Numbered from the stretch's first letter, positions 24,079 to 32,390 are shown. The stretch: 64,000 nt of DNA from Pelagibacterales bacterium SAG-MED01 (GCA_014654455.1 JACWCY010000006.1:1-64000); one strand, 5' to 3'. Numbers and translations: made by a program. The notes: generated by a model from the sequence alone, not told the origin.

Positions 24079-24588
24079 ATGGGAGTTAAAAAAGACATAA
24101 TAGATACACCATTAAAAATTACAGAAATTTTTAGAGTAGGTCCTAGAGTAAAAGCACCTAGGGATAAAAGAGACTGGGACTTTCTTATTTATGAATTAAA
24201 GAAACTCAAAGTCACACCTGGGGAGGCTTATAGAATTATTGCAGAAAAAAAAGATAAAACCTCTTCAGTTAGATACGACTGGAAGATGTTAAGACTGACA
24301 ATGTATGTATGGGAAAGACTACACGAAAGTGAGAAATTATTTAATAGACCCAAAATAGATACAATTAGAGAGGTTGTTGGTCATAGAAAATTTAGACAAT
24401 TCTTTTATGGTTTCTTTCCTGACCTGGAGTTAGACCACGAAAAAGAAGTAAAGCTACTCTATAAATTAATTACAGAAAAACCAAACTACCCATACCTGAA
24501 AGAAGGTTATTATTTCTACCCAGGAACGAAAAAGGTGATACCTCAAAAGGTCCTGGACAAGATATTGTTTGATACCCCCAAAAAGTAA
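24079..24588 (+). CDS. Unknown protein of unit D, possible regulator
   Basis: 169 residues, charged, no membrane segment. Predicted mostly helical with a Trp/Tyr-rich middle (RYDWKMLRLTMYVWERLHESE) and a C-terminal FYPGTKKVIPQKV stretch. No family recognised. It stands alone between two regulatory-looking spacers that share the GGGATAA motif, which is where a repressor or early control protein would be expected. Confidence 0.6.
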   Translation: MGVKKDIIDTPLKITEIFRVGPRVKAPRDKRDWDFLIYELKKLKVTPGEAYRIIAEKKDKTSSVRYDWKMLRLTMYVWERLHESEKLFNRPKIDTIREVVGHRKFRQFFYGFFPDLELDHEKEVKLLYKLITEKPNYPYLKEGYYFYPGTKKVIPQKVLDKILFDTPKK

Positions 24589-24591
24589 AAA

Positions 24592-24640
24592 AAGGGATAA
24601 TTACCCCTTGAACTAATCCAGGGGGTAGTATATATATTAT
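24592..24640 (+). promoter_or_regulatory. Promoter with overlapping palindromes for the main unit D operon
   Basis: A good sigma70-type promoter: TTGAAC at 24608, 17 bases, TATATA at 24631. It is overlapped by AAGGGATAATTACCCCTT (24592-24609, palindromic arms AAGGG and CCCTT) and by TACCCC facing GGGGTA across the -35 to -10 spacer. These suggest a repressor-controlled promoter driving the genes from 24665 on. Confidence 0.6.
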
Positions 24641-24664
24641 CTATGAGACTTTTAGGTAATATAA

Positions 24665-24991
24665 ATGTTCAATTTTAACTATACGAAACCTTATTATTCG
24701 GAGGATGAGATATTAGAGTTATTTTCTCTAACTAAATCATCACTACAAAGAATGCGTGAGGAATGCCTGAAGAGTGGAGGGGACCTATTTTTAGAGATGG
24801 GTTATTTCCACATTAAAGGAATTAAGACTGCAATGTATGAGCCAGTTAAATTTTCTGCTTGGTTGTTTGAACATAGAGTAGAGCCTGAAAGTAAATATGA
24901 CTACGAGATTAATGAGACTAACAAAGTCAAAGAAGGATTAATTAAGTTGTCACAATATAAACCAATAACAAAGAAATGGAGTACTAAATGA
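24665..24991 (+). CDS. Small winged-helix-like DNA-binding protein (excisionase/AlpA type)
   Basis: 108 residues. The first 60 residues, YYSEDEILELFSLTKSSLQR followed by a strand-loop-strand with GYFHIKGIKT, match the short helix-turn-helix plus wing of excisionases and small regulators. First gene after the strong promoter at 24608, a usual place for a directionality factor or early regulator. It overlaps the next gene by four bases. Function inferred. Confidence 0.55.
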   Translation: MFNFNYTKPYYSEDEILELFSLTKSSLQRMREECLKSGGDLFLEMGYFHIKGIKTAMYEPVKFSAWLFEHRVEPESKYDYEINETNKVKEGLIKLSQYKPITKKWSTK

Positions 24992-25389
24992 CAAAAGACT
25001 GGCGAGATGATTTTGATTGGACTGACCCTGATGATGTCCAATTAATGAGAGATATGTTGCCTGACCCTAATGGTGACCAATCAAATGGCCTAGATACAAA
25101 AGAACTTGGTCCTGACAATAAAGAGGCTTGTAAGTTAATGGAAGCACAACAAAATCTATTACCTTATGAGAAGAAATATGAAGAGCCAATAGTTTCTGAA
25201 CCTGGCGAATTCCAACAAATAGAAGGAGTGGGTAAAGATATTTATGGCAAATATTCTTATTCAGTTATGGAATACAAAGGCAAACAATATTTTGTCCAGG
25301 TGAGAGATTATGAAACTTACCAAGGTTATAACGAAATTAACAATGGCAAAATACTTGTAAGTGAGCCTAGGAAAGAGAGGGTTCAATGA
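24988..25389 (+). CDS. Acidic unknown protein of unit D
   Basis: 133 residues, strongly acidic in the first 50 (DDFDWTDPDDVQLMRDMLPD), with a beta-rich Tyr-rich C-terminal part (DIYGKYSYSVMEYKGKQYFVQVRDY). No family recognised. It lies between the excisionase-like gene and the ssDNA-binding protein with four-base overlaps on both sides, so it belongs to the replication run. Confidence 0.6.
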   Translation: MTKDWRDDFDWTDPDDVQLMRDMLPDPNGDQSNGLDTKELGPDNKEACKLMEAQQNLLPYEKKYEEPIVSEPGEFQQIEGVGKDIYGKYSYSVMEYKGKQYFVQVRDYETYQGYNEINNGKILVSEPRKERVQ

Positions 25390-25955
25390 GTAAACCTTTA
25401 ATCTTAACTACACCTAAAGGTAAAGCTGAATGGCCACATTTAGTTGAACCTGATGTTGCTTTTAATCCTGAAGGTTTATTTCATACTAAATTGATATGTA
25501 AAAAATCTGAAAGTGTTGAAGTTAAAAAAGCTATTGATAACTTGATTGCACAAGAGATTAAAAAACAACACGACAAAGACCCTAAAAAAGAAATAAAAAA
25601 ATCACTGCCTTATACTGAAGATGGTGATGACATTATTTTTAATTTCAAATTAAGAGCCAGTGGAACTAGAAAAAGTGATGGGAAACCTTTTACCCAGGAA
25701 CCTAACATAGTTAATGCTGACCTTACTCCCTTTGACAAAAACCAAAAGATATGGAGTGAAAGTATTTTAAAAATTACTTTTGAGCCATACTCTTGGAATA
25801 TGCCAGTAGGAATTGGATGTACTTTAAGAATAAAAACTATCCAGGTCCTAGAGCTTGTCACTGGGAAAACATCTAACACTTTGGGTGACCTTAAAGTTGA
25901 AACCATGGTGGAACCTAAAGTTAAAGAACAAGAAGAGGCACATAATAATTACTAA
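25386..25955 (+). CDS. Phage-type single-stranded DNA-binding protein (T7 gp2.5-like / DUF2815)
   Basis: 189 residues. It starts with LILTTPKGKAEWPHLVEPD and FHTKLICKKSES, then IIFNFKLRASGTRKSDGKPF and WSESILKITFEPYSWNMPVGIGCTLRIKTIQVLEL, an OB-fold pattern seen in gp2.5-type proteins of T7-like phages. An acidic C-terminal tail, typical for partner binding in this group, follows. It protects single strands during replication and fits with the primase-helicase downstream. Family assignment is from pattern memory and needs a profile search. Confidence 0.7.
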   Translation: MSKPLILTTPKGKAEWPHLVEPDVAFNPEGLFHTKLICKKSESVEVKKAIDNLIAQEIKKQHDKDPKKEIKKSLPYTEDGDDIIFNFKLRASGTRKSDGKPFTQEPNIVNADLTPFDKNQKIWSESILKITFEPYSWNMPVGIGCTLRIKTIQVLELVTGKTSNTLGDLKVETMVEPKVKEQEEAHNNY

Positions 25956-25975
25956 AGGTAAAGGAGGTAAATTAT

Positions 25976-26347
25976 ATGCCAGTAAATAATGTAGACAAAA
26001 GAATGGAAGGTAAAGGGACTATGAAGGTCGCTGAAAAAGACCCTCTTACACATATTGATTTAGAGTTGATGGACAATATGAAGAGAGTTTTTGATGAGGC
26101 GAGGAAGGAAGGATTTAAAGGAACCTTCAAAGACTTTCTTGATACTCTTTCTGAAGAGGACCTGAAAACTTTATTCTTGGAAAAAGGAGGACTGGTTGCA
26201 AAAGTCAAAGAACCAAAAGCAGTAAAAAAAATAAACATTGCTGAATACTTTGCACCAGGAAAAACAGTTTCCTCTCTCACTGATAACGAGAGAGCACAAA
26301 TAAAAGCAATGCTAAATAAAATGTTGAAGGGAGTTAGTGCGAACTAA
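25976..26347 (+). CDS. Unknown helical protein of unit D
   Basis: 123 residues, charged and mostly helical (LELMDNMKRVFDEARKEGF, then KDFLDTLSEEDLKTLF), with a C-terminal SLTDNERAQIKAMLNKMLKG. No family recognised. It has the clearest ribosome site of the element (AAGGAGGT, 9 bases before ATG at 25976) and a 20-base gap before it, so it may be made at a higher level than its neighbours. The stop overlaps the next start. Confidence 0.6.
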   Translation: MPVNNVDKRMEGKGTMKVAEKDPLTHIDLELMDNMKRVFDEARKEGFKGTFKDFLDTLSEEDLKTLFLEKGGLVAKVKEPKAVKKINIAEYFAPGKTVSSLTDNERAQIKAMLNKMLKGVSAN

Positions 26348-26826
26348 TGGCTTACAATATGAGTTTCTATAAGGGGAGGTATCCTGGTGAACCTGGTTAT
26401 GAAGAATGGACTGGGTTTGAAGTACAAATGAAAATTAAAGGTACCACCCCTAAAACTTATGTACCTATTTACCCATTAGATTTTCACAAAAAGATGTTGG
26501 ACAACAGAACACTCCCACTCAAAAGAGGAACTAATTTTACAGACTTTCAAATAAGACTGAATATAGAGATGGCAAAAAATAATAGATACTTTCAACCAAG
26601 AGAGTGGGGACCAAATAAATTATTATACAATTATAATATGATGTACCACTCGGTTAATAATATGCAGTCACTTAACGACAGAATTATTAGAAACCTGAAG
26701 AGACACATTAAGAAACTATACGATAGTCCTAAATATAAAATTGAAGATAAAGACAGAATAAAATTAGAAGATGAGATTTACAAAGCTAGAGCCTTCTTCC
26801 CACAAGGAAAGGATTATTCACTATGA
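26347..26826 (+). CDS. Unknown aromatic, basic protein of unit D
   Basis: 159 residues, rich in Tyr, Asn, Lys and Met (for example YNYNMMYHSVNNMQSL, then RIIRNLKRHIKKLYDSPKYK). Likely soluble, and possibly nucleic-acid binding by its charge. No family recognised. One-base overlap with the previous gene and four-base overlap with the next. Confidence 0.58.
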   Translation: MAYNMSFYKGRYPGEPGYEEWTGFEVQMKIKGTTPKTYVPIYPLDFHKKMLDNRTLPLKRGTNFTDFQIRLNIEMAKNNRYFQPREWGPNKLLYNYNMMYHSVNNMQSLNDRIIRNLKRHIKKLYDSPKYKIEDKDRIKLEDEIYKARAFFPQGKDYSL

Positions 26827-27635
26827 GTAATAATAATTATAACAAAGGTCCCTTTGAGAGCACTTTAGATAGAATACAAAAGAGACTACCTAAAGAATAC
26901 AAAAAGCCTACACTCAAAGATAAAGCAGTGAGAAAACCAAATGCAGTCCCACCAAAGACTAGAACTATAAAAATGAGAGATGGTGGAATTGCTATTAAGA
27001 AGAGACCTGAAAATATGGCCGAGAGAATAGAGAGAACTATATATAAGTATGAAGGAACTATACCTAAACCTTCAAACTATGATGATAAGTCTATTGTGGA
27101 CCAGGAAAAATGGAATTCTATGAGTGGCCTAGAAAAAAAGACACCAGTAATTCAAAGACCTAAAAAATTCGATAATATGGACCCAACCACTTACCCTATG
27201 AACCAAAAGAAAACTTTGAGTGACTGGGAAGCAGTATTACATAGCGCAAAGACCAACCCTAGAGACCCAAACACTATACAAACAAAAAGAATGTTAAGAA
27301 AAATTTACAACAAAAATCCAAACCAATTACAAGATGATGAATTAAGAATAATAAAAAAACATCCTTCTCAAATGAAAAAGGAAGTAGAGAAACCCATAAT
27401 TAATACTGAACCAATAGTACCTTATAATTATAAACCTTTTACTCCAACAGAAGACAAAAGAGATGTTAGACAAATTTTAAAAAATTCTTCCAGGATGAGA
27501 CCTGGATTGAGTGAAGACCTTATAGGTTTACAATCTGCAATTAATAAGAATGTAAATTATGTATTGGGTAAGAAAGAAGAAAGTACTGAAAGTGATGAGA
27601 AGAGTATCAACAATAAGGAGGAAACTTATGACTGA
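26823..27635 (+). CDS. Unknown basic, low-complexity protein of unit D
   Basis: 270 residues, very rich in Lys, Arg, Pro and Asn, with few hydrophobic clusters, so largely disordered. Segments such as RKPNAVPPKTRTIKMRDGG, WEAVLHSAKTNPRDPN and a closing acidic tail are visible but fit no family I know. Disordered basic proteins in phage-like elements may bind nucleic acid or act as scaffolds; nothing here decides it. The end overlaps the next start by 8 bases. Confidence 0.55.
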   Translation: MSNNNYNKGPFESTLDRIQKRLPKEYKKPTLKDKAVRKPNAVPPKTRTIKMRDGGIAIKKRPENMAERIERTIYKYEGTIPKPSNYDDKSIVDQEKWNSMSGLEKKTPVIQRPKKFDNMDPTTYPMNQKKTLSDWEAVLHSAKTNPRDPNTIQTKRMLRKIYNKNPNQLQDDELRIIKKHPSQMKKEVEKPIINTEPIVPYNYKPFTPTEDKRDVRQILKNSSRMRPGLSEDLIGLQSAINKNVNYVLGKKEESTESDEKSINNKEETYD

Positions 27636-27834
27636 TAAATGGAAATATAAATCAGTTTCACTAAAGAATTCCACTTATTCAATGCTAAATGATTTGTCAA
27701 AAACTTTAGTACCTGGAATAGAACTTTCCAATGCAAAAACGATTGAACAATTAATTTTAGATAAGAATAAGTCCAAGTGTTCTTTAGGAAGCAAACCTGG
27801 AGGAACACATGGCGAAAACAAAAAAGAAACCTAA
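27628..27834 (+). CDS. Small ribbon-helix-helix-like protein
   Basis: I start at the ATG at 27628, which has an AAGGAGG ribosome site 8 bases upstream; the longer reading from 27559 runs through the previous gene. 68 residues: a strand KYKSVSLKNSTYSML leading into DLSKTLVPG and a second helix KTIEQLILDK, the strand-helix-helix order of Arc/MetJ-type regulators. Possible copy-number or promoter control. It overlaps the following coiled-coil gene by 26 bases. Confidence 0.55.
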   Translation: MTDKWKYKSVSLKNSTYSMLNDLSKTLVPGIELSNAKTIEQLILDKNKSKCSLGSKPGGTHGENKKET

Positions 27835-28477
27835 AGAATACACCCGAAAAGAAATCAAAAAGTATGGCTTATGTAAACACCATCTAGTTGGGTATAAGCA
27901 ATTAAAGACACTTGTTAGAAAACAACAAAAGTACATAGTTAATCAAGACAAGATATTAGATAGGTTATCCAAAGACATAGAGAATAAGTCTAATATGATG
28001 AACCTATGGATGACTAATAGGCAAACCTGGACCGATAAAATTAATAAGGACCTATTACAAAAAGCAGAAAACCACGCAAAAGAAAAAAAAGAAATCAAAG
28101 AGCATTATGAGAAAGAGTTAGCTGAAGTTAATAAACTCTATGAGGAAGCAGTTGAAACTAATAGAGAGATTGTTGAAATTAATAGAGACGCAATCAAAAC
28201 TAATAGAGAAATAATTAAATCACATAACGAAATCACCAGGGCCTACAATGGCCTTCATAGTGTAGGTGAGTTTGCACAAGACCTGGGTATAGATATTAAA
28301 AAGCACAATAAGATGTTGCCTGAAAATAATCCTGATTATGACTTCTCACAAAAGCACACACTATTAGAGAGTGGTAAAGTAAGACACGAATATAAACTTA
28401 CACCAAAGAACCCACCTAAAAAGTTTGGAAAAATATTTAAAGATAAAATTAAAAAATCTAATGGGGAGGACAAATGA
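27809..28477 (+). CDS. Coiled-coil protein of unit D
   Basis: 222 residues. A central coiled coil of about 110 residues (about 40-150) holds a near-repeated seven-residue pattern (TNREIVE, INRDAIK, TNREIIK, SHNEITR), indicating a regular heptad. A short basic N-terminal part has KKYGLCKHHLVGYKQL. The C-terminal 60 residues are Pro/Lys-rich. No family recognised; a structural or scaffold role is plausible. Overlaps the primase-helicase start by four bases. Confidence 0.6.
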   Translation: MAKTKKKPKEYTRKEIKKYGLCKHHLVGYKQLKTLVRKQQKYIVNQDKILDRLSKDIENKSNMMNLWMTNRQTWTDKINKDLLQKAENHAKEKKEIKEHYEKELAEVNKLYEEAVETNREIVEINRDAIKTNREIIKSHNEITRAYNGLHSVGEFAQDLGIDIKKHNKMLPENNPDYDFSQKHTLLESGKVRHEYKLTPKNPPKKFGKIFKDKIKKSNGEDK

Positions 28478-30780
28478 TAACCCAGGAAGACATAAAAACC
28501 TTTGCGAGTATCTTTAGTGGTGCACAAAGAAGATATGGAAAATTATATTTCTATGATGAGAAAACTGGTGAGAAAGATTGTTACGAAGAGAAAGAGCCAA
28601 TTCCAATAGAGAACCATTTAACTCAAAAAGAATATCTTGGAAGGTCACCTTTAAATGAAGATACAAATATGTGTGAGTGGCTTGGTGTTGATATTGATAT
28701 TAAGATACCACCTAAAACATTTTGCGCTGATGTTTGGTCCAAACTAGGTACTCATTATTTTCCCTTTATGACAAAGAATAGAAAGTGGAGGGTTATAGAA
28801 TTCCTTGATGAACCTATGGATGTTCAATTAGCTCATAAGAGAGCCAAAGAATTACAAAAAAGAATAGAGAATGAATTAGGTATAGAGACTGACCAAAAGT
28901 CTACTGCGCCCACAGAACCTAGTAGTGATGGCGCAGTTGGAAGGTGGTTTTTCTTACCTTATGGAAATGGTTATGATGTTTGTTATTCACCTGGAGGTCA
29001 TCCTCTTACACTGCAACAATTTTATTTTAGATACAAATACAGAAACCATCCAATAGTTGTTTGTGGAATTGGAATAGATGGAGGGGGTAATGATGGTTCC
29101 AGAGGTAATCATTTTTATTATGTGAAACTCTATAAGAAACACTTTGATTGTGATGTTTACATGGAGGATATCAATAAGAATTATGCAACACCTTTAGATG
29201 ACCGGAAGTTTATACAAGAAGATAAACATACAGATAAATCTATTGAGAAAGAAGTTTATAACAAAGAATATTATCTCAATGGTCAACCTGGATGGATACA
29301 AAGTACTTGTGGAGTTAGACCTTATTTAGACGCAAAAGGGTTTGTCGCCATAGCGAATGCAATACTTGAAAACCATATTTATGTTCAATCAAGAACAGAT
29401 TTTTTTGAGAACGATACTAATGAGTTTAAAAGTAAAGAGCAGATAAACGACTGGTGGAAACACACTAAACCAAAAGGACAGAATGGTAAGATACAACCAA
29501 TGTCAGCAGTATTGCTAGAACATAGTGACCTTACAAAAGTTAGAAGTTATTTAACTCACGCAGGACTTAATCCTGGAGTTGTCTCTATTACTAGAGGAAT
29601 GATTAAAGGAACTACTGAAGGTGATTACTTAAATATCTATAATGACCCAGCGATTGAACCAAAAGAAGACACTCCATACAAAAGATTTGATGAGTATTAT
29701 TCCTGGTTATTAGGTGCTGATAATTGGAAAGTAGAGAAACAGAAATTGGCCTTTTGTTTGAGAGCTAAAGAAGAAATACACGAGAATGGAATTAAAATAC
29801 AATGGTTCTCAATATGGCACTCAACAACCCAGGGAGTTGGTAAAGGTTTATTCTCACAAGTAGTACAAAGTTTATTTGGCTATAAGAATGTTGCGCCAAA
29901 TGTAAAATTTAAAGATATGATTGGAACCCATACGACTATCATTGAGGGTAAACAAATAATATTCCTTAATGAAGTTGTCTTGGAAAACAACACTGCAAAG
30001 ACAAAGACTTTATCTAATGAGTTTAAGGACCTAATAACAGAACCAGTCCTATGGATAAACCCAAAGAATAAACCACAGATAGAGATACCGAACCTTTGTA
30101 ATTTTTGGGTGTTCTCTAATTCTGATACACCTTTATATATAGAGGATGATGACAGAAGAGCTTTTGTTATAAATATTAAACACAATAAACAATCTGTAAA
30201 TTTTAAATTGTTTGATGAAGGTTATAAGGAAGACATATTGAATGTCATAAAAGACCCTTCAGGTTTTAAATATCATCTACTCAATGACATAGCTTACAAT
30301 AGAGATATATTTTTTACTGATGCCCCTTACACTGATGACAAAGCAGAATTAATTGAAAGTAATAAATCTGAATTACTGCAAGAGTTGGAAGCTCGTCACG
30401 AAGCAATGGAGTTTCCTTTTGGTTATCATCAAGAGGCACATACTTATGGAATGAACCAAGAGATAAAATTCACCTGGCATTATAGAGGGATGATAAACAA
30501 ATTAGAGTTACGAAAGATGTTAAAGAACCATCCTGACTTTAAAGATTATTATATAACCCTGAATGAGCTTGATGTTATCCTAAAGAAGATATCTACTAAA
30601 TGGCCCAATGGTGAGTGGACCAAACAAATAGTACTAGATAACCACAAAAGAATTAGGGTTTATTGTACTCATCCCCTAGAGTTTGATGGCACTTACATAA
30701 CCGAGATGACAGAAGGTCAATTAGGTAGTCTCTATGAGAACACTGACCCAAACCTTAACCTAGATAAAATGCCTTTTTAA
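28474..30780 (+). CDS. Primase-helicase (AEP-like primase domain plus SF3 helicase)
   Basis: 768 residues, the largest gene of unit D. The N-terminal part has a primase-like acidic pair Asp73/Asp75 in WLGVDIDIK and WRVIEFLDEPMD further on. The helicase is C-terminal: a Walker A-like TTQGVGKGLF with Lys457, Walker B IIFLNEV (Asn499, Glu500), motif C FWVFSNSDTP with Asn549, and arginines in DDDRRAFVI. Such fusions replicate phages, plasmids and phage satellites by recognising an origin, melting it and priming. The repeats at 31118-31226, just downstream, are a candidate origin. Confidence 0.85.
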   Translation: MITQEDIKTFASIFSGAQRRYGKLYFYDEKTGEKDCYEEKEPIPIENHLTQKEYLGRSPLNEDTNMCEWLGVDIDIKIPPKTFCADVWSKLGTHYFPFMTKNRKWRVIEFLDEPMDVQLAHKRAKELQKRIENELGIETDQKSTAPTEPSSDGAVGRWFFLPYGNGYDVCYSPGGHPLTLQQFYFRYKYRNHPIVVCGIGIDGGGNDGSRGNHFYYVKLYKKHFDCDVYMEDINKNYATPLDDRKFIQEDKHTDKSIEKEVYNKEYYLNGQPGWIQSTCGVRPYLDAKGFVAIANAILENHIYVQSRTDFFENDTNEFKSKEQINDWWKHTKPKGQNGKIQPMSAVLLEHSDLTKVRSYLTHAGLNPGVVSITRGMIKGTTEGDYLNIYNDPAIEPKEDTPYKRFDEYYSWLLGADNWKVEKQKLAFCLRAKEEIHENGIKIQWFSIWHSTTQGVGKGLFSQVVQSLFGYKNVAPNVKFKDMIGTHTTIIEGKQIIFLNEVVLENNTAKTKTLSNEFKDLITEPVLWINPKNKPQIEIPNLCNFWVFSNSDTPLYIEDDDRRAFVINIKHNKQSVNFKLFDEGYKEDILNVIKDPSGFKYHLLNDIAYNRDIFFTDAPYTDDKAELIESNKSELLQELEARHEAMEFPFGYHQEAHTYGMNQEIKFTWHYRGMINKLELRKMLKNHPDFKDYYITLNELDVILKKISTKWPNGEWTKQIVLDNHKRIRVYCTHPLEFDGTYITEMTEGQLGSLYENTDPNLNLDKMPF

Positions 30781-30781
30781 T

Positions 30782-31117
30782 ATGACCCCTACAAGTAAAA
30801 AAAGAAAATCTGCATTATTACAAAACCTGGTGCGAGATAAGATATTAAAGAGCTTTCCTCACCTGAAACCTGAAGATGTTATTACTGCTAATAATGGACA
30901 AAATGGGCCTGACATAAAGCTATCTAAAGTTGCTCGTAAGTTAGTTGGAGTAAACTTTGAGTGTAAGAACCAAAACAAAATGAAAACTATTTATGACTGG
31001 TATAAGCAATCCTCCAAGAGTGCCAATAAGTTAATGCCTTGTGTTGCCATGAAGATGAACACTAGGGAACCACTTGTAGTTATTAACCTGGATGACTTTA
31101 TGGACTTAATTAAGTAG
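30782..31117 (+). CDS. PD-(D/E)xK nuclease, VRR-NUC/resolvase-like
   Basis: 111 residues. The core is Asp44 in GQNGPDIKLS, then Glu60 and Lys62 in VNFECKNQ, the D...ExK pattern of this nuclease fold, with an aromatic helix IYDWYKQSS. An N-terminal basic helix is followed by LLQNLVRDKIL. Small enzymes of this kind resolve or nick replication intermediates. It follows the primase-helicase after one base and closes the replication run. Confidence 0.75.
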   Translation: MTPTSKKRKSALLQNLVRDKILKSFPHLKPEDVITANNGQNGPDIKLSKVARKLVGVNFECKNQNKMKTIYDWYKQSSKSANKLMPCVAMKMNTREPLVVINLDDFMDLIK

Positions 31118-31226
31118 CACTCATCACTCACAACATCATAGCCTTTTTTATTACCCTGGGTGGCCTAGGTCCTGTCACAATGTTTCACCTTATTGTCTCT
31201 TCTAAATGTGTTGAGTGGGTTGAGTG
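31118..31226. other. Candidate replication origin: opposed TGAGTG/CACTCA iterons
   Basis: Two CACTCA copies (31118, 31125) face two TGAGTG copies (31212, 31221) about 80 bases apart, each pair with a period of 7-9 bases. Between them is GC-richer DNA with ACCCTGGGTGGCC. Placement just after the primase-helicase and nuclease suits an origin recognised by the helicase. The 240-bp spacer to 31357 also contains AGGTGGGTACACCT, an imperfect palindrome. No coding potential seen. Confidence 0.4.
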
Positions 31227-31357
31227 ATTGAGAGACCCAGTGATGTTAAAGGATAATAAAAAGTTTATCTCTCAAACCTCTCACGATATAACTATGCGTG
31301 TTGAGGAGGTGGGTACACCTGGGTTCAAATGAGCCAGTTTAGTGTTCCCTATGTACT

Positions 31358-31972
31358 ATGAAAACAGATGAACATTTATACACATTAACTAGACTAGAGT
31401 TTGCTAAAAACATTGGTAAATCTAAAGAAGCAGTCAAAAAAGATATGATGAGAGGTAAATATAAAGACCTCTATATTTTTAAAAATGGCCAATATTATTT
31501 TAAAAGCCGAGAGGCAGTGCGTGATATTAAGGGTTTGTCCCCCCTTAATTTGTACCCAGTAAAGAAGTCAAAAATAAATAGAGGTGGACACGAAAGTGCA
31601 GTTAGAAAAGGCAGATATCCTAACAATGCTTTTGCAGAACATAATCATATGAAAAAGATGTTGGCGCTTCGTGGTAAGATGACACCTGAAGAGTTGGCAA
31701 TGGTTCCTGATGTTGAAAGAATGGTCAAACAAGAAAGACAAAAACAATTAAGAGAGGAATATGAGGCCAAGATAACACCTAGAGATACACATGGAGGTCA
31801 CTTAAAGTCTTACACTTCAGGTTTATTCAGTGAGAGCAATAGTGGATATAGTGACCCTTACTATCACAATGGAAGAGCACACGAAAGACACCCTACAAAG
31901 TTTACTGCTAGTAATAGAGGAAGGACCATTGAAGATAGCGCCTTCCCATATTGGAAACCAAAATATTATTGA
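31358..31972 (+). CDS. Unknown DNA-binding-like protein at the right end of unit D
   Basis: 204 residues. The N-terminal 50 look like a winged helix (LTRLEFAKNIGKSKEAVKKD, then a YIFKNGQYYFKSREA wing). The middle is helical and basic, and the C-terminal 70 are Gly/Ser/Tyr/His-rich and probably flexible. No family recognised. It is set apart from the other genes by a 240-bp spacer and lies next to the right arm, so it may bind element DNA (origin, arm or packaging site); this is a guess. Confidence 0.55.
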   Translation: MKTDEHLYTLTRLEFAKNIGKSKEAVKKDMMRGKYKDLYIFKNGQYYFKSREAVRDIKGLSPLNLYPVKKSKINRGGHESAVRKGRYPNNAFAEHNHMKKMLALRGKMTPEELAMVPDVERMVKQERQKQLREEYEAKITPRDTHGGHLKSYTSGLFSESNSGYSDPYYHNGRAHERHPTKFTASNRGRTIEDSAFPYWKPKYY

Positions 31973-32321
31973 CATAGATTGACATAGGTTAAAGGGCAAT
32001 AAGTTTTTGAAAATTAAAATATTATCTCTATATTGATTTTATCATTTAGTAATAATTCCTTGGGTGAGTGCCTAATGGTCTCAACATTTCTGATACTCAC
32101 CCTGGGACCTCTTCCCAAAACGATATAAATTTTTGCAAAATTTTTTAGCCAATCAATTTATTTTGAAAATGAAAAAGTTGGGACTGACTATGTAAATCAA
32201 AGCATAAAGGGTAAGACTATGGGACCCCTATATTATTAAAGGTATATGCCACTTATTTAATTAAAGTATTAATCTAAATTGTTTGGGACCCCTATGGTTG
32301 TTCCACACTGGTTCCACACCA
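31969..32321 (+). repeat. Right arm of unit D: noncoding stretch with three short repeat pairs
   Basis: 418 bases without a gene separate 31972 from the tRNA. They contain TTGACATAGA/TTGACATAGG at 31969 and 31979 (10-bp period), two GGGACCCCTAT copies at 32221 and 32285, and GTTCCACACTG/GTTCCACACCA at 32300 and 32311 (11-bp period). The last pair ends 69 bases before the tRNA, close to the 81-base offset of the right-end pairs in units B and C. GTTCCACAC also occurs once near the start of the integrase gene (22365). Confidence 0.65.
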
Positions 32322-32350
32322 AGAAACTTTGACTTGATGTTTGATGTTGT

Positions 32351-32378
32351 GTTATCAATAAAGCAAGATATAACAATG
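32351..32378 (+). promoter_or_regulatory. Element-supplied promoter of tRNA-Leu and nadK
   Basis: TTGTGT, 16 bases, TATAAC lies about 15-40 bases before the intact tRNA. It is unrelated to the promoter block found before the four half-copies, so the tRNA is now transcribed from DNA brought by unit D. The assignment is by consensus match only. Confidence 0.5.
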
Positions 32379-32390
32379 CAAATACAAGGG

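Larger units (their letters stand above)
22188..32390 (+). mobile_element. Unit D: integrase-bearing, satellite-like integrative element
   Basis: 10.2 kb flanked by the tRNA-Leu half (22188-22227) and the intact tRNA (32391). It encodes a tyrosine recombinase, small regulators, a phage-type ssDNA-binding protein, a primase-helicase and a PD-(D/E)xK nuclease, plus several unknown proteins, all on the plus strand and closely packed. No terminase, portal, capsid or tail gene is recognisable. Base use differs sharply from its surroundings: no GATC, no GANTC, many CCWGG. This fits a replicating phage satellite or tycheposon-like element and not a complete prophage. Confidence 0.85.

Noticed and set aside
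22188-32390. Unit D as a complete prophage
   Set aside because: No reading frame resembles terminase, portal, capsid, tail or lysis genes, and 10 kb is too small for a tailed phage of this type.
11542-32390. CRISPR array from the many short repeats
   Set aside because: Repeats are 6-12 bases in tandem pairs without spacers of constant length, and no cas gene is present.
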